35,590 nt of DNA from Paludibacteraceae bacterium (GTDB lineage: Bacteria; Bacteroidota; Bacteroidia; Bacteroidales; Paludibacteraceae), in contig CAJOFV010000019.1 of assembly GCA_905233925.1 (NCBI GenBank), positions 1 through 35,590 of the forward strand. Direction: 5' to 3'. Shown here piece after piece: positions 1-8,921 of the stretch. Position 1 is the first letter of the stretch. The number at the start of each line of letters is the position of its first letter. The notes under the pieces are model-generated. The model did not search any database, was not told the DNA's origin, and saw only the letters and a program-made list of their open reading frames with translations. The position numbers and the translations under genes were made by a program.

Positions 1-321
1 TTTGAAGGCACGCACAGCTATGGTGGCACGCTGAGCGCATGGACGAAGGTTTCGCGCGGCGTGAACGACGATTATGCAGCCAGCGGCTCGAAGGCGTATG
101 TTGTAAAGAAGAGCGGAAATACATATACCCTCTCTGCCAATATTCTCTCGGAAGGCGGCAAAACGTACGTTCTCAAAGCAATCGACTTCAGTTACGGTGT
201 GGCTTCCGCTATTGACGCTTTTGTCGGCGAACAGCCGCTGCGCAAGGTAATGCGCAATGGTGTCATGTACATCGAGAAGAACGGAACTCTTTATACCCTT
301 CAGGGACAAGTAGTGAAGTAA
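1..321 (+). CDS. Secreted repeat-domain protein, C-terminal fragment (5' end outside window)
   Basis: Frame 1 is open from the first base, so this is the 3' end of a longer gene; the ORF track's internal GTG start at 61 is not the real start. About 106 residues are visible. The part ending in AIDFSYG resembles the first domain of the next gene (VVKKSGNTYTLS here, IVKKNETTCTLS there; AIDFSYG against AFDFAYS), so the two are paralogues. The last 26 residues are the C-terminal tag shared by five proteins in this window (RKVMRNG, YIEKNG, LYTLQGQVVK). The next gene starts one base after this stop codon, so the two are probably co-translated. Function unknown; by analogy with its neighbour it is probably exported. 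Confidence 0.85.
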   Translation, partial: FEGTHSYGGTLSAWTKVSRGVNDDYAASGSKAYVVKKSGNTYTLSANILSEGGKTYVLKAIDFSYGVASAIDAFVGEQPLRKVMRNGVMYIEKNGTLYTLQGQVVK

Positions 322-322
322 T

Positions 323-2266
323 ATGAAACGCATAACCATTATAGCGGTTCTCTTTGCCGCAGCGGTAGTGGATGCCGCTGCTGCATTCAATCTGACCGCA
401 ACCAAAGTGACGGTGCAGGATGTGACGGTGGATAAAACCAATTACTTCGTCACGGTCAATGCACACACCTCTTCCGGCGAATACGAAGTGGCGTTTGACG
501 TATGGCCAAAAACCAACTCTGTCATCGGCTCATTTAGCACGGAGGACAAAACGATTGCGTATGTCAGCAGTTTTGTGCATAAGACCAAAGCCAATGACAA
601 TCCGGTGAATATGTGGTACTACCCCGAGGATACGCATACCATCACGCTGAAGATTGTCAAGAAGAACGAAACAACCTGCACCTTGAGCGGTAGTATCCAG
701 GCGGCACGGGCAGGCACAACATACACCTATGATATCGTTGCCTTCGACTTCGCATACTCCGAAGACGGCACGCCCGACCCCGAGCCTGATCCGTATCGTT
801 TTGAACCGACTACTGCCACCACCATCAACTTCGTGGGCGATGTTGTCAGCTTCAAACAGAAACAGACAGGCTATGTCAACATAACGCTCAACGAGATGGC
901 GAACGAAACATACGACTGGATTGAACTGGATCTCCGTTCTGACGAACTGGCTTGGCCGGCCGGCACATATCCCATTAACGAGAGCGGCAGTATCAATACG
1001 CTTACTGCCTCGGACGGATACCTCGGCTCGCAGAACGATGACCCCTGCTATCTGGCAGTACGTGGCGACAAGGATAACTGGGGACAATATACGCCGTATT
1101 ACTTTGTCAGCGGCAGTCTCACCGTCGCTTATAACACAAAGACCGACACAATCTTCGTTACCGGACAGGCAACATCCTATAACGGCACGAAGGTGAATAT
1201 CAACGTCAAGTCATACAATAACCTCTATGTGCCCGAAGATGAGCCCAAAGAGCCGGAGATTGTGACGCTTGACATTGACTCCGTAGTCATTGCCTACATG
1301 CGCGAAGAAGCCGACAAGGAAAACAACAAACATCCTTACACGTTCAATTTCTTCAGTGACGCGGCGAATGGTTATCCGAATGTGCTGCTCGACCTCATGC
1401 TCTCCGATTCGATGAAACTGACTGCCGGCACCTACACCCTTGACAAAGGACAACTCTCCGGCGTAGCACTCTTCCAGAATCAGGAGGACTTCAACGCCTA
1501 TTTCTTCGGCGGACAGCCCTATGTGTTCACGAGTGTTATGCTTACGCTCACGGATGAAGGAAACGGCAAATGGACATACTCCATGCTCATGATTGACGAA
1601 ATAGGCAGCGAGTATTCGTTCAAACTCACGCAGGCACCGCATCTCATCAATTATCCGGAAGAAACGGAAGAAATTGACCCGAAGGACAAGCCTTATATTG
1701 ATGAGCAGAAAGAAAAAGCCACGATAACTGCAGCCTTTGATAGCATTGTCTGGAAGGATGAAACTGTCAGCAAGGACGGCGTTCTGGATATTTACCTTTT
1801 CCAGCGCGATGCGGATGTCAACGGACTGCGTGCTGCGATGCAGTTGGGCTTCTATACGCCTACATCGGAAGTGGCGGCAGGAATATATCCCGTTAATGAC
1901 ACGGAAGAGGACTTTACCTTCAGCGCGTCGCTTGGGCGCTACGGTAATGTGCTTATCCCGTGTTACTTGACACTCATTGATGCCAATAACTGGGTTCATG
2001 CGGTTTGGTATATCGTGGATGGTGAAATCTTGGTTGATTATGCCGACTGCGGCTGCTCGGAAGATACGCATCCGGATCGTATAGTCGGTGAATGTACGAC
2101 GTATTTTGGTTCGACCGTTCAGTTCTCATATACGAGACCGACTCTGGCGATTGAGTCCGTTTCGCAGCCTTCGGACAAGCCTGCACGTATGATTTTCAAG
2201 GATGGGCACATCCTCATTCTCCGTGACGGCAGAACCTACGACACGCTCGGCAGAACAATCGACTAA
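323..2266 (+). CDS. Secreted protein with about four tandem beta-rich repeat domains and a C-terminal tag
   Basis: 647 residues. The N-terminus (MKRITIIAVLFAAAVVDAAA) is a Sec signal peptide without a lipobox Cys. The mature protein seems to have four units of about 130-150 residues (roughly 20-150, 160-305, 315-455, 470-625). The last three carry the recognisable signatures AGTYPINES, AGTYTLDKG and AGIYPVNDT; units two and four also share a PCYL segment followed by a Y/WY-(F/I)-V-(S/D)-G strand. Acidic or proline-rich linkers (DGTPDPEPDP) separate the units. The last 26 residues are the shared tag (RMIFKDG, ILILRDG, YDTLGRTID). ATG 323 lies one base after the upstream stop. No enzymatic motif is visible. 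It is probably a surface or extracellular binding protein, but its ligand is unknown. Confidence 0.88.
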   Translation: MKRITIIAVLFAAAVVDAAAAFNLTATKVTVQDVTVDKTNYFVTVNAHTSSGEYEVAFDVWPKTNSVIGSFSTEDKTIAYVSSFVHKTKANDNPVNMWYYPEDTHTITLKIVKKNETTCTLSGSIQAARAGTTYTYDIVAFDFAYSEDGTPDPEPDPYRFEPTTATTINFVGDVVSFKQKQTGYVNITLNEMANETYDWIELDLRSDELAWPAGTYPINESGSINTLTASDGYLGSQNDDPCYLAVRGDKDNWGQYTPYYFVSGSLTVAYNTKTDTIFVTGQATSYNGTKVNINVKSYNNLYVPEDEPKEPEIVTLDIDSVVIAYMREEADKENNKHPYTFNFFSDAANGYPNVLLDLMLSDSMKLTAGTYTLDKGQLSGVALFQNQEDFNAYFFGGQPYVFTSVMLTLTDEGNGKWTYSMLMIDEIGSEYSFKLTQAPHLINYPEETEEIDPKDKPYIDEQKEKATITAAFDSIVWKDETVSKDGVLDIYLFQRDADVNGLRAAMQLGFYTPTSEVAAGIYPVNDTEEDFTFSASLGRYGNVLIPCYLTLIDANNWVHAVWYIVDGEILVDYADCGCSEDTHPDRIVGECTTYFGSTVQFSYTRPTLAIESVSQPSDKPARMIFKDGHILILRDGRTYDTLGRTID

Positions 2267-2299
2267 TCTGCGATTCCACGCAAAGAGTGTATTTATGCG

Positions 2300-2327
2300 A
2301 AAGAGCAAGCCTTTGAGCTTGCTCTTT
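2300..2327. terminator. Bidirectional hairpin terminator between the repeat-protein gene and tRNA-Leu
   Basis: There is a perfect 11-bp stem, AAAGAGCAAGC/GCTTGCTCTTT, with a 6-base loop (CTTTGA). The T-rich arm faces either direction, so it can end both the plus-strand gene (stop at 2266) and the minus-strand tRNA whose 3' end is at 2340. Confidence 0.8.
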
Positions 2328-2339
2328 GCTTCATTTCGT

Positions 2340-2424
2340 ACCGCGAGTGGGACTTGAACCCACACAGCCATCACTGGCCAAAGGATTTTAAGTCCTTCGT
2401 GTCTACCGATTCCACCATCGCGGC
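2340..2424 (-). tRNA. tRNA-Leu (anticodon UAA)
   Basis: On the minus strand this is an 85-nt class II tRNA. The acceptor arms GCCGCGA and TCGCGGT pair fully (one G-U at the end), with discriminator A at 2340. The D arm contains GGTAGAC. The anticodon stem-loop AGGA-CTTAAAA-TCCT gives anticodon TAA. A long variable arm precedes the T arm (GTGGG-TTCAAGT-CCCAC). CCA is not encoded. The long variable arm and anticodon make the leucine assignment secure. Confidence 0.96.
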
Positions 2425-2459
2425 TTGGGTTTGGTAGTGATTTCCACCGAAATCGGCCG

Positions 2460-2491
2460 CAAAGGTACTGCTTTTTTTCTGTTCCCACAAA
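2460..2491 (-). promoter_or_regulatory. Bacteroidetes-type promoter for tRNA-Leu
   Basis: Reading the minus strand, a -33 element TTTG (2488-2491) is followed after 20 bp by a -7 element TACCTTTG (2460-2467), matching TAnnTTTG. It lies about 36 bp upstream of the mature tRNA 5' end. Confidence 0.85.
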
Positions 2492-2668
2492 TTTTAGCGA
2501 CGAAAAACACAAAAAAATGCGCCATTTTTCTCCTAACACCTTATAGGTGTTCCCTTTTTGCTAAATCGACCTTACAATTTCCGAAAATATGTTTTATAAC
2601 ATAAAAAGTGCGTTTTTTTACGAAAGAGTTGCCCCCTGTTATTAATAATGCGTTTTTGGGCTCGAAAA

Positions 2669-2700
2669 TTTGCACAATTCGCGGAGATATATTAATTTTG
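2669..2700 (+). promoter_or_regulatory. Promoter of the large Ig-like protein gene
   Basis: TTTG (2669-2672), 20 bp spacer, TAATTTTG (2693-2700). This is a perfect match to the Bacteroidetes primary-sigma consensus. The predicted start site near 2707 would leave an unusually long leader of about 218 nt before the chosen ATG at 2925. Confidence 0.85.
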
Positions 2701-2706
2701 CGCCGT

Positions 2707-2924
2707 TTTTCGGGCTGAAAAGATGACAAATACTACGCCCAATCTTAAAAATCGGCAATTTTTAATAATTAAACAACCAAAACAATGCCGATAATTAAGG
2801 AAAAACAACGCAAAATTAACAACATCAAGCAGTTAAAGTAAAAGCTAAACATAATTTGGTGACAAACGGTCACCCGTTGCCCGAAACGCGGACAACAAAC
2901 CATTTAGAAGAAAGGACAAAAAAG
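2707..2924 (+). other. Long A-rich 5' leader with two hairpins
   Basis: This is the predicted untranslated leader of the large protein gene. It holds ATCGGCA (2751-2757) that can pair with TGCCGAT (2786-2792) across a 28-nt AT-rich loop. A compact hairpin, GGTGAC-AAACG-GTCACC, lies at 2858-2874. A purine-rich AGAAAGGA lies just before the ATG. No recognised riboswitch was seen. The remainder is A-rich, unstructured sequence. Confidence 0.45.
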
Positions 2925-5900
2925 ATGAAACAAATCTACAAAGTAATTAAAACACTTCTCATCCTTACCACACTCACCCTCGGAGCATGGAATAGTAATG
3001 CGTGGGGAAATACAGTCTCTGTCAGTGGTAGTGGATTTAATAATAAATTGTCCAATAATGTGGTAACATTGGGAGGCAATCATGTATCATTCCGATTTGA
3101 GAGTTCTTCAATAAGTTATACAAAAAATATATTGGGTAGTGTAACCGGTATAGAATTGGCGACGCTCGATAAAGGTAAATCTGTTAGTGGAAACTTAAAA
3201 TGGACGCTAAATGGAGGGTTAACACTTGCTATTCAAAGTGTGCGCGTCGTAGCGTCCAATTCTTATGCGGCAACTCTGTATATTGACGATGGAAAAGGAC
3301 ATACAGTAAATCAGAGTAAGAGCGGTTTAGGGAATGACTATGATAAGTCTTTGACTACTATCTCATCTTCATCTACGGGAGTGGAAATTAAATTTACCAG
3401 TACGGTTAGTTCGAAGTACTCTACTTGCAAGCCTCAAATAACAACCATTGAGGTTACATATACAATCACTCCTAATAACCCGGGAGCATCGTCAGAGGAA
3501 AAAACTATCTATGTTACTATTGACAAGGACAATATTGCCAATGATGAGAAACTGCAACTGAATACTTCGGATTGCTTTACGGTGCCGGATAATGATAGCC
3601 ATTTCTATAGTTCTTTGTCGTACTACAGATCCGCAGAAACGGGACTTAATGCAACTACGGATGCAAATGTTAGTAATAACTATTTCAATGCTACAAAAGT
3701 TGGCACTTACTACGTAAAGGCAAAAATCTCTGCTGTGAATAACTGTCATGCAGCATCCGGAGATTATAGCGGCAATATTACCATCAACGTAATTCGCCAT
3801 CCGTCTTCAATTACAATGAATAACGGCGAAGTGTTTGTCAAAGTAAAAGATAATGTCGCTGCTTCACAGCTTGATTTGGATGATCTGATTAAATCGCAAG
3901 TCGGGGATGGCGTTGTTTCCTATACTGTAACAAGCGCGAACAGTTCCAAAGCAACAATCGGAACCGGAAATATATTTTCTGCAACCGATTGTGGCGAATA
4001 TACAATTTCTGCTAGGGCTCAGCAAAGCGCCTTGTATGCGCAAAGTGACCCCGTTTCATTCAAAGTAACGGTTAAGAAGATTAAACCTTCTGTAACGACA
4101 TTGCCGGCAGCAAGTGCAATTAGTTATCATCAAACTATCTCCAATTCGAACTTCTCCGGCGGAGCGGTCACTTGGAATGGCTATACTGTTGCTGGTACTT
4201 TCTCATGGAAAAATGGTTCGCTTGCTCCCGGCGCAGGAAACTCTTGCGAGGCTGTATTTACGCCTTTGGATGAAACACGCTTTGAAAAACCGGATAATTG
4301 CTTCGTCAATGTACCCATTAATCCGATAGACCAAACCATCACTTGGAACTTGGATGAGGATGATGAGTATATATCCGGAACAGTATTTGACGCCGTTGCG
4401 ACTTCGCATGTAGATGGACTGAACGTTTATTATACCATCGACGCCAGCCAATCTCAAATAGCGGAGATGCAAGGGAATGTACTTATCGTGAAACAAACAA
4501 ATAAGACGGTGACGGTTTATGCCCATCAAGATGGTAATGACAACTGGAACGCAGCACCGGTTGTGTCCAAAAACGTTAAAACCTGCGGCGCAAAGCCTGA
4601 TAATTGGAGTGTTACGGCAAAGGATATAACGTATGGTCAGACCTTGGCAGAATCCGAATTAACCGGTGAAGTCCGTTTGGGCGAAGTTGTTATTGCAGGT
4701 CAATTGAGTTGGAAAGTTCCCGCAACTCTTCCTGATGCCGGTAAGCATGAGAATGAATATGACGTGGTATTTACGCCGGAGGATGGTAATACCTACGGCT
4801 CTGTCACATTCAAAGTCACTGTCAATGTGAATAAGGCAAATCCTGAATTGACGTGGCATATCAATCATAGTCTTCGTGAAAATACCAATTATTCAAACTT
4901 CGTTACATCGACCAACAAGGCAGCTCTGACAATCAGTACAAATAACAATAATTTGTTACAAGTAAATGATAATGTACTGAAAACCGGCAGTGTAGAAAGT
5001 GCTACCAATTGTACTATTTATGTTTCTCAAGCTGCTACGAAAAACTATAACGCCATAGAACAAGTTTCATGGGCAGTAACTATCCGTCCGAAAGTGAATG
5101 TATGTCTGCCGGTAACGCTGAATGGGGACTTGATGGAAGATATGACAATCGCTTCTACGAAGGCTTCATGGTGTGGTACCAACGAACAAGGGCATGATAA
5201 ATACCTCACAAGTTATGTTCGTTATACGCAGGCGGAAGGTATTGCATTGGGTTCCTGGAAAGACGGATTTGATGGAATAAGTTGGAGCAAATTAATAAAT
5301 TTGATTACTGGTAACGGTGAATTCGAATGGTCAACTAAATCTATCGATTTGTCTTTCACCGGCGTGCCTGATCGTATTAGTTTCAGTACACAGTTACAGG
5401 TAGTCGAGTTTGAATGGATCAATGAATGGAAGGAAGCCAGGTTAACCGCAGATAAATTTATTCTGTCCGAAAGTGCTGATGGTGTTGATTATACTTCTGT
5501 GCAGACCAAAGAAGGAACTGTCTCTTTTAATGAAGCATTAAAGCCGACCACACGTTATATCCGTATAGAATATAAGGGTAACTTTACCGGATTTATTAAG
5601 AACCTGCAGATTTCCCGGAAGCAGTATATTACTTCTACTGATAATCTGACATTTGGTACGGAGACTCATCCGCTTCAGGAGTCGCAACCTGTAACGATAC
5701 ATTATTCGTCGCTTGGCACTTGTGCCGAACAGAGTGGTGATATTACCGTTTCCACCGACAATGACGCATTCTATGTAGATACCGAAACGATTACAACGGG
5801 CGTTGGCATTGACCAACAGGACGAAGCGACCGTTCGCGTACGTTGCAACGATATCAACAAGACAGGTCATGTTGTGTTCACTGCCTTTGACGGCACAGAA

Positions 5901-8555
5901 TGTAAAGTGCCTGTGCACTCAACGAATGTGGTGCTTACTTCGGCGCACTACGAAACCAACATTTTCCAAACCGGTACAGAGCACAAGCCCGCTGACGGTA
6001 CTGCTTATCGCGCCGTTACAACACCGAGTTTCAACTCCATTTATGGCACTCAGGCTCTATTCGACACCTTATATATATATGGTGTAACAGAAGCCGCCAA
6101 GGCTCACCGTGCTTGGGAACTGGATGTTCAAAAGGGCTACAACGTGCCCGCGTTCACCGCCACAGACGGAGAAACAGCCGGTACAGCCTATACACCGTGC
6201 TTCGTATTTGCCAAGAGCGGTAATGATTATGTGTATGTCCGCACCTTCGATGCGGCAACCAAGTCGCTGAATATTAATGCGGATGGCAAAAAACTGTGGT
6301 TCACAGGCTATCATCCTGTTGCTTCCACGGCCATTCAGCCTGCTATCGCTATCAGCGGTAACGCGGATATCTATCTGTCCAACACAGAAATCACCGCAAT
6401 TGGTACTGTGCTGACCGCAAAAGACGGCACACTGACCGTTCATGCCCGTGGCACGAATGGCCTGAATGTTATCGGTGATGCATCGGCTATCTCACTTGAC
6501 GCGAACAGCACAACCGCTTTGGTAATTGAAGACAGTTGGTTGAGTGAGGCTTCCGCCGTACTGAATCCGAACGGAGCTGCCGGTAAACCGACCATCGACC
6601 TTGGTACCAAGGACAACAGCGTTACCATCAACGGCACGCAAATTACGCTCAAGAACGGTGAGAAGATGGCGGTTGCTTATCTCAAAGACGGCGTAGAGCA
6701 AGTGGAAGGTGCAGTAGCTATCAACGACGGAACCATTCTCGGCGAGGCTGAACTTGGTCTGCCTGCAACTACTACTATTGACGGCGGTACATTCAACGAC
6801 GGTAAGGTTCGCGTTTATGAGAAACAGGGCGGCAAGGGAACACTTCCGCGCAATAGCAATGACGAGATTCTTGGTCGCTACGAAATGGCGCCTGAGGCTG
6901 TCCCCGCGACTTATGGTCACGCGCACCTTACTGCTGATACAAAGGGCAAAGTTTACCCAATGCTCAAGAACAACGATATTTATATCTTCGAAGAAGAGAA
7001 GAACGAAGGCGCTTGGACTGCCGGTGAGAACTGGAACAAGGATAATGCTCCGAGTGAAACAGATATCGTTATTGTGCAAAAGAATGTGGTTGTCAGCACA
7101 TCTGTTACCGTTGCTTCACTTACTATTGAGAAGGGTGGCAGCCTCACAATCGGTGAGGGTGGTTCGGTAACTATCACGGAGAACGGTTACGACCAGTTCA
7201 AGCGCAGCGAATACGGTGACTTGACCGTTAAGCAGGGGGGTAGTTTCGAGACCAACAAGAGTTCCTTTGAGGTTAAGAACTTCTATATTGAAGCTGCTAT
7301 CGGCGACAATACGTACGCAGCCAAGTCCGGCGAAGTGAAACATGCCGAGTCTCTGATTGTGGACGGCGATGCATACTTTGACCTTGTACTTGACCAATCC
7401 GGCAAGTGCTCGCCGGGATGGTACGACTTTACCGTTCCGTTCGAAGTGGATGGCTCCACCGGTATCAGCCGCTATCAGGACAACGCATGGAACAACAGCC
7501 TGAAGGTAGAGACGCATTACGCGATCATGGCGCACTATGAGGACTTGCGCGCTGCCGGTCAGTACAGCTGGAAGAAATATCGCGGTGTGTTGTATCCGAA
7601 CCAGTGCTACACCATCACCATTAACAATACAGCCCCGCTTTACCGTTTCCACAAGAGAGCCGGTGCTCCTGTTATCGCAAGCAAAGTACTGCCGTTGCAG
7701 GTAACCGAAGGCGAAAGCGAGACCCGTGGTTTCAATGCGTTAGGTAATGGTAATCTGGCTATCCGTGATCTGGATGTTGCTTCTGACTTCAAGGTGCAAT
7801 TGTACGACCACAAGGATAATGCCTATACTGCTTATACCGCAGGTGCTGTGAAGTTTGCAGTAGGTTCGGCGTTCTTTGTTCAGGTTAAAGATGCCAATGT
7901 CGGAACTCTCAACTTGCGCGAGACCAACGCTTCCAAAGCATTGCGCGTAGCAGAACGCACTCCGCGTACGGTAAGCGAGTTCACGTTGGAACTGACCGCA
8001 AACGGAGCCGAGAAAGCCGCAGACCGTCTGTTCGTATCCGCAAGTGAGGAAGCGACTGATACGTATGAAATTGGTCACGACCTCAGCAAGTACGGTAATC
8101 CGTCAGAGGCCAAGCGTGCACAACTGTGGTGCAACGCGTACGGCATGCAGCTCTGCGACGCCGAACTGCCGCTGGTGGATAATACGGCGGACTTTGCAAT
8201 CGGTTTGTATGCTCCGGAGGCCGGCATGTACATGATTTCCGTAGCAGGTGCACCGGAAGCAGCCGAGATTTACCTGACCAACGAGGCAGGTGAGGCTATC
8301 TGGAATCTGTCTGTTTCGGAATATGCACTGGATCTGTCGAAAGGCACTACCAACGGCTATGGTCTGCGCATTGTAGCACAAGAGTTGGTAGAGGAACAGG
8401 AAGAAGAGCAAGAGCAAGAGCAGGAAGAGATTACAACTGCTCTGAAGAACAAGGGCGCGAAGGCAACAAATGTCCGCAAGCAACTGATTAACGGTGTGCT
8501 GTACATTCAACGCGAAGGCGCTATTTATGATGCCACCGGCAAACGTGTACAATAA
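2925..8555 (+). CDS. Giant secreted MBG/Ig-like and discoidin-like protein with C-terminal tag
   Basis: 1876 residues from ATG 2925. I prefer this start to the track's TTG at 2856 because MKQIYKVIKTLLILTTLTLG is a clean Sec signal and AGAAAGGA precedes it. Bacterial Ig-like repeats fill the first ~700 residues, including two MBG-type units (ISYHQTISNSNFSGG near 400, ITYGQTLAESELTGE near 567, each followed by SWK and FTP motifs). A discoidin/F5-8-like segment follows (about 725-900; ILSESADG, RYIRIEY). A repetitive probable beta-helix region covers about 1000-1460. A C-terminal module at about 1475-1820 also occurs in the amidase fusion at 17446. A Gln/Glu-rich linker (about 1822-1838) leads to the shared tag (RKQLING, LYIQREG, YDATGKRVQ). 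DNA before about 5.65 kb is visibly more AT-rich than after it. It is probably a surface adhesin-like protein; the ligand is unknown. Confidence 0.9.
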   Translation: MKQIYKVIKTLLILTTLTLGAWNSNAWGNTVSVSGSGFNNKLSNNVVTLGGNHVSFRFESSSISYTKNILGSVTGIELATLDKGKSVSGNLKWTLNGGLTLAIQSVRVVASNSYAATLYIDDGKGHTVNQSKSGLGNDYDKSLTTISSSSTGVEIKFTSTVSSKYSTCKPQITTIEVTYTITPNNPGASSEEKTIYVTIDKDNIANDEKLQLNTSDCFTVPDNDSHFYSSLSYYRSAETGLNATTDANVSNNYFNATKVGTYYVKAKISAVNNCHAASGDYSGNITINVIRHPSSITMNNGEVFVKVKDNVAASQLDLDDLIKSQVGDGVVSYTVTSANSSKATIGTGNIFSATDCGEYTISARAQQSALYAQSDPVSFKVTVKKIKPSVTTLPAASAISYHQTISNSNFSGGAVTWNGYTVAGTFSWKNGSLAPGAGNSCEAVFTPLDETRFEKPDNCFVNVPINPIDQTITWNLDEDDEYISGTVFDAVATSHVDGLNVYYTIDASQSQIAEMQGNVLIVKQTNKTVTVYAHQDGNDNWNAAPVVSKNVKTCGAKPDNWSVTAKDITYGQTLAESELTGEVRLGEVVIAGQLSWKVPATLPDAGKHENEYDVVFTPEDGNTYGSVTFKVTVNVNKANPELTWHINHSLRENTNYSNFVTSTNKAALTISTNNNNLLQVNDNVLKTGSVESATNCTIYVSQAATKNYNAIEQVSWAVTIRPKVNVCLPVTLNGDLMEDMTIASTKASWCGTNEQGHDKYLTSYVRYTQAEGIALGSWKDGFDGISWSKLINLITGNGEFEWSTKSIDLSFTGVPDRISFSTQLQVVEFEWINEWKEARLTADKFILSESADGVDYTSVQTKEGTVSFNEALKPTTRYIRIEYKGNFTGFIKNLQISRKQYITSTDNLTFGTETHPLQESQPVTIHYSSLGTCAEQSGDITVSTDNDAFYVDTETITTGVGIDQQDEATVRVRCNDINKTGHVVFTAFDGTECKVPVHSTNVVLTSAHYETNIFQTGTEHKPADGTAYRAVTTPSFNSIYGTQALFDTLYIYGVTEAAKAHRAWELDVQKGYNVPAFTATDGETAGTAYTPCFVFAKSGNDYVYVRTFDAATKSLNINADGKKLWFTGYHPVASTAIQPAIAISGNADIYLSNTEITAIGTVLTAKDGTLTVHARGTNGLNVIGDASAISLDANSTTALVIEDSWLSEASAVLNPNGAAGKPTIDLGTKDNSVTINGTQITLKNGEKMAVAYLKDGVEQVEGAVAINDGTILGEAELGLPATTTIDGGTFNDGKVRVYEKQGGKGTLPRNSNDEILGRYEMAPEAVPATYGHAHLTADTKGKVYPMLKNNDIYIFEEEKNEGAWTAGENWNKDNAPSETDIVIVQKNVVVSTSVTVASLTIEKGGSLTIGEGGSVTITENGYDQFKRSEYGDLTVKQGGSFETNKSSFEVKNFYIEAAIGDNTYAAKSGEVKHAESLIVDGDAYFDLVLDQSGKCSPGWYDFTVPFEVDGSTGISRYQDNAWNNSLKVETHYAIMAHYEDLRAAGQYSWKKYRGVLYPNQCYTITINNTAPLYRFHKRAGAPVIASKVLPLQVTEGESETRGFNALGNGNLAIRDLDVASDFKVQLYDHKDNAYTAYTAGAVKFAVGSAFFVQVKDANVGTLNLRETNASKALRVAERTPRTVSEFTLELTANGAEKAADRLFVSASEEATDTYEIGHDLSKYGNPSEAKRAQLWCNAYGMQLCDAELPLVDNTADFAIGLYAPEAGMYMISVAGAPEAAEIYLTNEAGEAIWNLSVSEYALDLSKGTTNGYGLRIVAQELVEEQEEEQEQEQEEITTALKNKGAKATNVRKQLINGVLYIQREGAIYDATGKRVQ

Positions 8556-8566
8556 GGAGGTAAACG

Positions 8567-8728
8567 ATGATGAATAGCAAAAAGATATACGTAATTCCCA
8601 TAACTGAGATATGTCAGGGCGTGCTTGGCACTCCTGTAATGGATGATTTCCCGTTGGCAGGTTCCGGTACGCATGGTATGGCAGGCGCTCCTCCGCGCGT
8701 TCCCGGCGAGCGTTTAGGCGGCTGGTAA
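8567..8728 (+). CDS. 53-residue peptide gene following the giant secreted protein
   Basis: Too short for the ORF track. ATGATGAATAGC starts 11 bases after the preceding stop, behind a strong AAGGAGGT Shine-Dalgarno, which is unusual for this phylum and argues for real translation (a second in-frame ATG at 8570 is equally possible). The product begins MMNSKKIYVIPITEICQG and ends in a Gly/Pro-rich tail (APPRVPGERLGGW). There is no signal peptide or membrane segment. The N-terminal pattern K-K-I-Y-x-x-P-x-T-E resembles small uncharacterised Bacteroidales proteins I have seen next to large secreted proteins. The leader-plus-glycine-rich-core layout is also compatible with a processed peptide, but no maturation enzyme is nearby. 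A strong terminator follows. Function unknown. Confidence 0.8.
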   Translation: MMNSKKIYVIPITEICQGVLGTPVMDDFPLAGSGTHGMAGAPPRVPGERLGGW

Positions 8729-8744
8729 GCGCTGAAAGGTTGGT

Positions 8745-8781
8745 AAAGAAAGAGTGTGTCCATCGGGCACACTCTTTCTTT
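8745..8781. terminator. Strong bidirectional terminator between convergent operons
   Basis: A stem of about 17 bp, including AAAGAAAGAGTGTG/CACACTCTTTCTTT, with an ATC loop is followed by a T-rich run on the plus strand and preceded by A-rich sequence that serves the minus strand. It ends the plus-strand unit at 8728 and probably the minus-strand lipoprotein operon. Confidence 0.9.
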
Positions 8782-8809
8782 TGGCTTTTCTTAGGCTATT
8801 GTCTCCTTT

Positions 8810-8853
8810 ATCACATACGAATCACATACGAATCACATACGTATCACATACGT
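8810..8853. repeat. Four tandem 11-bp repeats ATCACATACG(A/T)
   Basis: Four directly abutting units of ATCACATACGA (two copies) and ATCACATACGT (two copies), differing only at the last base. The unit length equals roughly one helical turn. They lie in the 3' region between convergent transcription units. There are no spacers, so this is not a CRISPR array. Confidence 0.95.
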
Positions 8854-8921
8854 TTGGCTCGTGCATATATGGTTGAGAGGTGCTGTTTACAAGCGTTATT
8901 TGCCATTGGCATTAGCCGATT

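Noticed and set aside
2856-2924. N-terminal extension of the giant secreted protein
   Set aside because: It begins with TTG and would place 23 residues before a clean signal peptide; the ATG at 2925 has a purine-rich site before it.
8810-8853. CRISPR array or replication iterons
   Set aside because: Units are 11 bp and abut without spacers; there are no cas genes, no replication gene and no AT-rich unwinding element nearby.
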